From: JAQWQB01 sp047636995 | Lineage (GTDB): Bacteria; Bacteroidota; Bacteroidia; Flavobacteriales_D; Sanyastnellaceae | Assembly: GCA_047636995.1 (NCBI GenBank) | Contig: JBLIGQ010000011.1 | Location: 1-64,000 of the forward strand | Length of the DNA: 64,000 bases | Direction: 5' to 3' | In this document: positions 58,905 to 64,000 of the stretch, piece after piece | Numbering within the stretch: position 1 is the stretch's first letter | How the letters are laid out: each line of letters starts with the position of its first letter | Notes under the pieces: generated by a model | Database searches by the model: none | Told to the model about the DNA's origin: nothing | What the model saw: only the letters and a program-made list of their open reading frames with translations | Position numbers and translations under genes: made by a program

Positions 58905-61646
58905 TTATGCGTTCACCTTGCTAAAGGAGAACAATTTTTCAATAATGAATTGATGGCGTTGCTTGTGAATCACAGGTGACCCAGCTGCTGGACTGCCACT
59001 GGCATGCCTCGCAATTACGTCAATGTTGATCGGTAATTTCGCCGTTCTAAAGGAAGTCAAAATGTACGTCCAAGCGCCCATGTTTTCTGGCTCTTCTTGG
59101 AACCAGATGTAACGTTTGTTTTCGCCGTATTTCTTGATTAGCGCTTCCAATTGCTTTTGAGGGAGCGGATAAAGTTGTTCCATTCTCACAAGTGCAATAT
59201 CGTCACCACTCTTAGTTAGCTCTCTGTGTTCTAACAACTCATAGTAGATTTTTCCAGAGCAAAGTGCTACTGTTTCTACTTCTTTTGTTTTCACATTTAC
59301 GTCGTCAATGAGTTCCTGGAACCTACCTTCTGCCAAGTCATCCATTTTGCTCACCGCTTGCGGGTAGCGCAATAATTTCTTCGGAGTAAAAACAATCAAT
59401 GGCTTTCTGAATTGGCGCTTCACCTGTCTTCTCAACAAGTGGAAGTGGTTGGCAGGAGTGGTAGGATTGCACACTTGCATGTTCAACTCAGCACATTGCT
59501 GGAGGAAACGTTCCATTCTTCCGCTAGAGTGCTCAGAACCCATCCCTTCATATCCGTGAGGCAAGAATAAAGTCAAACCGTTCATGGTCTTCCATTTGTC
59601 TTCTGCCGCAGATAAGAATTGGTCAATCATGATTTGGGCTCCATTGACAAAATCTCCAAACTGTGCTTCCCAGATGGTCAATCCTTGTGGGGTCCCGAAG
59701 GCATATCCGTAGTCAAATCCAAGTACGCCATACTCACTTAATAATGAGTTGTAGATAGATAGCTTCGCTTGATTCTTGTCAAGGTGGTTCAAAGAAATGA
59801 ACTCCTCTTCTTCTACTTCTGTCTTTACAACAGCATGTCTGTGTGAGAACGTTCCTCTTTCAACATCCTGTCCAGAGACGCGCACTGGGTGGTCTTCTAC
59901 GAGCAACGTAGCATAAGCAAGCAATTCGCCCATACTCCAGTCTAGGGCATCAGACTCAAGCATTTTCAGACGATCGCCCATCAACTTTTCGGTCTTTCTA
60001 AAAACCTTCTTTCCTTCTGGGAGTTGCGCAATTTTTTTCGCCAGTTCAATGAGCTTCTTTTTGGGAACGCTTGTATCTGGAGATTGGTCAAAATCTGCTG
60101 GAACTGCAGACTTATAATCCTTCCATGTTTCTTCTAGGAAATGCTTCACATAGGCCTTCGAAATCTTCTTTGACCTGTCTAGACTTGCATCGAGTTCAAC
60201 CTCTAGCGTATTTCTCATGTTGTCGCCATCCTCTTTTGTAAGAATGCCTTCAGCAAGCAATTTTTCAAAGTAAATCTCTCTTGGCGTTGGGTGATCACCA
60301 ATGGCTTTGTACAACTTTGGCTGGGTGAACTTTGGTTCATCTCCTTCGTTGTGTCCGTATTTCCTGTATCCCAACAAATCGATGAAAACATCTCTATGGA
60401 AGGTTTGTCTGTATTCAATCGCCATTCTCATGGCTTGGATTACTGCTTCAGCGTCATCTGCATTTACGTGAAAGACAGGGCAGAGAGTTGCTTTCGCCAC
60501 ATCAGTGCAATACGTAGAGCTACGACCGTCAAGGTAGTTTGTTGTAAATCCAATTTGATTGTTCACTACAATGTGAACGGTTCCTCCGGTTCTATAGCCA
60601 TCTAATTGGGCCATTTGAACAATTTCATAGACGATTCCTTGACCAGAAATGGCGGCATCTCCGTGGATCAACACAGGAACAATCGCTTTTTCGTCTTTAA
60701 GGTAATGATCAATTTTAGCGCGGGTTAATCCTTCAACCACCGGGTCAACAGCTTCAAGGTGAGACGGATTGGGCGTCAGTGTCAAATGTACTTTTTCACC
60801 TGAGTCAGTAATAACATCAGTACTGAAACCAAGGTGGTATTTCACATCTCCATCAAAATCCTCATCTTCATCATATTCTTTACCTTCAAACTCGGAAAAA
60901 ATCTCTTCGTAAGGCTTTCCAAAAATATGCGCTAGTGTATTCAAACGACCACGGTGGGCCATTCCTACGATGAACTCCTTCACCCCCATGCGCGATCCGA
61001 TCTCAACCAAATCATCAAGTGCGGCAATCAAACTTTCGTTTCCTTCAATTGAGAAACGTTTTTGGCCTACAAACTTTCTTTGCAAAAACTGTTCAAATAC
61101 AGTTGCTTGATTCAGCTTCTTGAACACCTGCTTTTTCTCATCATTATTGAGAACAGGTCTATTTTTGAGCTCTATACGGTTGCGAATCCACTCAACACGT
61201 TCTGGGTGGCGAATGTAGGTGTATTCAATTCCGATGTGCTGGCAATAGGTTTGCTGAAGATGCTCTTCAATCTCTTTCAACGTTGCTTTCCCAAGGCCAA
61301 CAGTCTCTCCCGCTTCGAAATGCGTCCCGAGATCTGCTTCGCTTAATCCAAAGTTCCCAATTGACAAATCAGGGCTATACTGCCTTCGGGCGCGCACTGG
61401 GTTGGTCAACGTGAAAAGATGTCCTCTAGAGCGGTAGCCGTCAATGAGGTTCATCACTTTGAATTCCTTTTGGACATTCTCAGGAATTGCTCCTCCTCCG
61501 TCCTCAAAGTTCATTTTTGCAAAGTCGAAACCTTCGAAGAATTTCTTCCACCCAAATTCAACAGAATCAGGGTCTTTGCGATAATTCTTGTAGAGCTCAT
61601 CTAAAGCGTCTACGTCGGCATTACTCAAGTATGAATAGTTATCCAT
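58905..61646 (-). CDS. odhA: 2-oxoglutarate dehydrogenase E1 component
   Basis: A 913-residue thiamine-diphosphate enzyme decarboxylating 2-oxoglutarate and succinylating the E2 lipoyl arm. The N-terminal E2-binding segment is LDELYKNYRKDPDSVEFGWK. Further markers are GMAHRGRLNTLAHIFGKPYE, the ThDP/Mg motif HGDAAISGQGIVYEI ... VNNQIGFTT, and a C-terminal transketolase-like part (SGQDVERGTFSHRHAV, LPHGYEGMGSEHSSGRMERF). It has a TAACTTTG box 27 nt upstream. Confidence 0.97.
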   Translation of the reverse strand: MDNYSYLSNADVDALDELYKNYRKDPDSVEFGWKKFFEGFDFAKMNFEDGGGAIPENVQKEFKVMNLIDGYRSRGHLFTLTNPVRARRQYSPDLSIGNFGLSEADLGTHFEAGETVGLGKATLKEIEEHLQQTYCQHIGIEYTYIRHPERVEWIRNRIELKNRPVLNNDEKKQVFKKLNQATVFEQFLQRKFVGQKRFSIEGNESLIAALDDLVEIGSRMGVKEFIVGMAHRGRLNTLAHIFGKPYEEIFSEFEGKEYDEDEDFDGDVKYHLGFSTDVITDSGEKVHLTLTPNPSHLEAVDPVVEGLTRAKIDHYLKDEKAIVPVLIHGDAAISGQGIVYEIVQMAQLDGYRTGGTVHIVVNNQIGFTTNYLDGRSSTYCTDVAKATLCPVFHVNADDAEAVIQAMRMAIEYRQTFHRDVFIDLLGYRKYGHNEGDEPKFTQPKLYKAIGDHPTPREIYFEKLLAEGILTKEDGDNMRNTLEVELDASLDRSKKISKAYVKHFLEETWKDYKSAVPADFDQSPDTSVPKKKLIELAKKIAQLPEGKKVFRKTEKLMGDRLKMLESDALDWSMGELLAYATLLVEDHPVRVSGQDVERGTFSHRHAVVKTEVEEEEFISLNHLDKNQAKLSIYNSLLSEYGVLGFDYGYAFGTPQGLTIWEAQFGDFVNGAQIMIDQFLSAAEDKWKTMNGLTLFLPHGYEGMGSEHSSGRMERFLQQCAELNMQVCNPTTPANHFHLLRRQVKRQFRKPLIVFTPKKLLRYPQAVSKMDDLAEGRFQELIDDVNVKTKEVETVALCSGKIYYELLEHRELTKSGDDIALVRMEQLYPLPQKQLEALIKKYGENKRYIWFQEEPENMGAWTYILTSFRTAKLPINIDVIARHASGSPAAGSPVIHKQRHQFIIEKLFSFSKVNA

Positions 61647-61673
61647 CAGGATATTCTAAAACGATTTGTAGTA

Positions 61674-61681
61674 CAAAGTTA
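61674..61681 (-). promoter_or_regulatory. -7 box TAACTTTG for odhA-odhB
   Basis: An exact minus-strand TAnnTTTG motif, 27 nt before the odhA ATG. Confidence 0.6.
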
Positions 61682-61696
61682 ACAAGTAAAAGCGAC

Positions 61697-62074
61697 CTAT
61701 ATACCAGTTCCCGATTTGATTTTTAGTCGAAACAAAACCTTTTTCACTTCGCGTTTTACGAGCATTACGGCAAGTTGATCTGCCAGATTATTAATTTCTG
61801 CGGTCTGCATGACGATTTTCACTTCTCGCTCACTTACGTCAACGCGGTAGAGGAGTTGCGCTAATTTTGATTTCTCTGAATTGAAAAGTTCACTAATCAA
61901 AAGCTTCGTTTCATTGAACAGCCAATTGGCGTCAGCATCGATTGGGATTTTCTCAACTCGAATCCACTCCGCTCCCAGGTCTTTGTTGAGCTGGACTGCT
62001 GTCTCAAGGAGCACTTGCATTTTGCTCGTGCCTTCTGGAAACTTTTCTATTCGAATGAGGTCTTCAGTCATCAT
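61697..62074 (-). CDS. Hypothetical protein, 125 residues
   Basis: No family recognised. A soluble, mostly alpha/beta protein with charged helices (KMQVLLETAVQLNKDLGAEW, LFNETKLLISELF) and a C-terminal basic segment (KREVKKVLFRLKIKSG). It is the third gene of a minus-strand operon; its ATG overlaps the polyprenyl synthetase stop codon (ATGA). The 4-nt overlap and intact frame support a real gene. Confidence 0.75.
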   Translation of the reverse strand: MMTEDLIRIEKFPEGTSKMQVLLETAVQLNKDLGAEWIRVEKIPIDADANWLFNETKLLISELFNSEKSKLAQLLYRVDVSEREVKIVMQTAEINNLADQLAVMLVKREVKKVLFRLKIKSGTGI

Positions 62075-63072
62075 GTCTGTCTCATGTGCACCAATTCAGC
62101 AAGGTAATTGAACAAGGCTCGTCCTTCGCCTTCCAATTCCAGTCCGTCAAGCGCTTCCAAGGCTTTCTCGTAATGGAATTGCATTTGTTCGCGAAGCTCT
62201 TCTTCTGCGCCCGTAGCGATGAACAACCCTTTTACCTCGGCAACCTTTGTTGCAGGGTCAGAGGAATTCCCAATCCATGCATCCAACTGGGCTAACTGTG
62301 AATGATTTGCCTTTGCCATGCACGTCAAATAAAGGAATGTTTTCTTGTCACAAAGAATGTCTCCACCAATTTGTTTTCCGAAGTGTTCAGGATCACCAAA
62401 CGCGTCTAGATAATCATCTTGCAACTGGAATGCGAGTCCTGCTTCCAACCCAAATTGGTAGCCTCGTTTTTGTTGTTCATCAGAAGCTCCGGCTATGAGC
62501 AAGCCTATTTGAATTGAGCACGCCAACAAGACTGATGTTTTCAGCCGAATCATCTCTAAATACCCGTCAATTGTAACGTCAGAACGTTGTTCAAACTCCA
62601 TGTCCAACTGCTGACCTTCACACACTTCAAGAGCCGTTGCATTAAATAACTCCAGCAGCTGAGGTAGGTTTTTTGATTCACACTTCGCGAGGTGTTGATA
62701 CGCCTGAACAAGCATGGCATCACCGCTCAAAATTGCAGTGTTCGAATCCCATTTTTCATGGACTGTTTGCTGGCCTCTTCGCAAAGGAGCTTCATCCATG
62801 ATGTCATCATGCATCAAGCTGAAATTGTGAAAAACCTCCACAGCCAAGGCAGCTGGAATGGCTTTCTCTACATCTCCCTTCACTGCGGCACATGCGGCCA
62901 AAACCATTGCAGGGCGGAGGCGTTTTCCACCAAGTTTCAACAGGTACTCAATGGGCTCATAAAGTCCTGCTGCTTGTCCTTTGTGCGCTTCTTGAAAAAG
63001 GGCCGCTTCTATTTGTTCTTTGTATTGTCTGAGCAATACTTCGGGGGTCATCTCCACTGTTTTCACTTTCAA
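62071..63072 (-). CDS. Polyprenyl synthetase family protein
   Basis: A 333-residue trans-isoprenyl diphosphate synthase. The first Asp-rich motif is LMHDDIMDEAPLRRG and the second is LQDDYLDAFGDPE, with GGKRLRPAMVLAAC near the N-terminus. It condenses IPP onto allylic diphosphates; chain length (FPP/GGPP or longer) is undetermined. The precursor pathway is represented by ispD at 20875. The longest frame starts at TTG overlapping the rfbA stop (TTGA); ATG at 63051 is an alternative start. Confidence 0.92.
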   Translation of the reverse strand: MKVKTVEMTPEVLLRQYKEQIEAALFQEAHKGQAAGLYEPIEYLLKLGGKRLRPAMVLAACAAVKGDVEKAIPAALAVEVFHNFSLMHDDIMDEAPLRRGQQTVHEKWDSNTAILSGDAMLVQAYQHLAKCESKNLPQLLELFNATALEVCEGQQLDMEFEQRSDVTIDGYLEMIRLKTSVLLACSIQIGLLIAGASDEQQKRGYQFGLEAGLAFQLQDDYLDAFGDPEHFGKQIGGDILCDKKTFLYLTCMAKANHSQLAQLDAWIGNSSDPATKVAEVKGLFIATGAEEELREQMQFHYEKALEALDGLELEGEGRALFNYLAELVHMRQT

Positions 63073-63941
63073 TGATCCGGGTGCATCAATTGTTCAAGGA
63101 GGTAGTCACCGTATCCGCTTTTTCTCAGCGGCTCAGCCAAGGAACGCATCTCTTGATCTGAAATGAACCCCATTCTCCAAGCAATTTCTTCAATGCAACC
63201 AATTTTTAAACCTTGACGCTCTTCTATTACCTGCACATATAGCCCCGCCTGCATTAACGAAGTAAACGTCCCTGTATCCAACCAGGCCGTTCCTCTGGCC
63301 ATTTTGGCAACTTTAAGCCTTTTGCGTTTGAGGTATTCCTTATTCACATCTGTGATTTCATACTCTCCTCTGGCACTTGGTTCTAAGTTTTTCGCAATTT
63401 GAATCACGTCGTTGTCATAATAGTACAATCCTGGAACGGCATAGTTCGATTTCGGAACAGAAGGTTTCTCTTCAATGCTAATTGCTTTGCTATTTCCATC
63501 GAACTCAACAACGCCATAACGTTCGGGATCACTTACGTGGTAGGCATATACTAGCGCTCCATCAATGTCTGTGTTTTCGCGAAGCAACTTCCCGAAACCT
63601 GGCCCATAAAAGATGTTATCTCCTAAAATTAAAGCTACTTTATCATTCCCAATAAATGATTCTCCAATGACAAATGCTTGCGCCAATCCGTTTGGTTCTG
63701 GTTGCTCAGCATAAGAGAAGGTACAGCCCAAATTGGACCCATCTCCCAACAGTCTTTTGAAACCGGGCAAATCTTCTGGGGTCGAAATGATAAGGATTTC
63801 ACGAATTCCACTGATCATTAATGTAGAAAGCGGATAGTAAATCATTGGCTTGTCATACACAGGCATAAGCTGCTTGCTCACCGCTTTTGTAATGGGATAA
63901 AGACGTGTGCCACTTCCTCCTGCTAGAATGATTCCTTTCAT
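63069..63941 (-). CDS. rfbA: Glucose-1-phosphate thymidylyltransferase
   Basis: A 290-residue RmlA making dTDP-glucose from dTTP and glucose-1-phosphate, the first step toward dTDP-rhamnose. Signature: GIILAGGSGTRLYPIT, SKQLMPVYDKPMIYYPLSTL, LGDNIFYG and TAWLDTGT. It works with phosphoglucomutase (32854) and RmlD (34587), although it is encoded 28 kb away. It opens a three-gene operon with polyprenyl synthetase and a hypothetical. No clear TAnnTTTG box is seen upstream within the window. Confidence 0.95.
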   Translation of the reverse strand: MKGIILAGGSGTRLYPITKAVSKQLMPVYDKPMIYYPLSTLMISGIREILIISTPEDLPGFKRLLGDGSNLGCTFSYAEQPEPNGLAQAFVIGESFIGNDKVALILGDNIFYGPGFGKLLRENTDIDGALVYAYHVSDPERYGVVEFDGNSKAISIEEKPSVPKSNYAVPGLYYYDNDVIQIAKNLEPSARGEYEITDVNKEYLKRKRLKVAKMARGTAWLDTGTFTSLMQAGLYVQVIEERQGLKIGCIEEIAWRMGFISDQEMRSLAEPLRKSGYGDYLLEQLMHPDH

Positions 63942-64000
63942 AGTTGTGCGTTGCTCAAGTTGAATGCTAAGGTGGCGAATTTCAAACGGTCGTGAAAATT

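Overview
The window comes from a chromosome of a Bacteroidota bacterium, most likely a marine or aquatic member of the Flavobacteriales (Cryomorphaceae/Crocinitomicaceae-like). The evidence is the recurrent Bacteroidota -7 promoter motif TAnnTTTG just upstream of many genes, a type IX secretion (T9SS) sorting domain on a giant surface protein, Cys-rich DDGSC repeat proteins, a PduO-type cobalamin adenosyltransferase with methylmalonyl-CoA epimerase, and gene orders such as purH-mreBCD-mrdA-rodA. I see no rRNA, tRNA, insertion sequence, prophage or CRISPR array.

Layout. 0-3.3 kb: the 3' part of a very repetitive secreted protein. 3.4-16.4 kb: a radical SAM/SPASM protein and a flippase-like membrane protein, a cystathionine synthase/lyase-kynurenine monooxygenase pair, methylmalonyl-CoA epimerase, secreted and lipoprotein hypotheticals, an SDR, glutamate dehydrogenase, a second dockerin-tailed secreted protein, a membrane protein-cytochrome c lipoprotein pair, and hflX. 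16.4-24.4 kb: rbfA, a methyltransferase, a LolC/E-type permease, dus, a CPBP protease, ispD, sod, ctp and dCMP deaminase. 24.5-38.6 kb: a propeller-sensor adenylate cyclase, cobalamin adenosyltransferase, aspartokinase, CvpA, two hybrid histidine kinases with an Hpt protein, phosphoglucomutase and rmlD. 38.6-46 kb: surface and membrane proteins, including a 1,700-residue T9SS cargo. 46.2-53.4 kb: purH and the full cell-elongation set mreB-mreC-mreD-mrdA-rodA. 57.6-64 kb, minus strand: odhA-odhB and an rfbA-polyprenyl synthetase-hypothetical operon.

The most interesting region is 53.9-57.1 kb. Two tiny ORFs, one with four and one with six consecutive Cys codons, are each followed by an intrinsic terminator. 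For each, a 9-bp segment at or near the ORF's 3' end can pair with the 5' arm of that terminator. They lie in series ahead of a four-gene cluster: cysteine synthase, JAMM peptidase, ThiS/MoaD-like sulfur carrier ending GG-SY, and an E1-like/rhodanese protein. This is a complete thiocarboxylate (CysO-type) cysteine biosynthesis set. The arrangement is what a double, tandem cysteine attenuator would look like: starvation for Cys-tRNA stalls ribosomes on the Cys run and lets transcription continue into the cysteine genes. The model is inferred from sequence only.

A second theme is that several genes start only 4-5 nt after the TAnnTTTG box. This suggests leaderless or nearly leaderless mRNAs and was used to correct several start codons.
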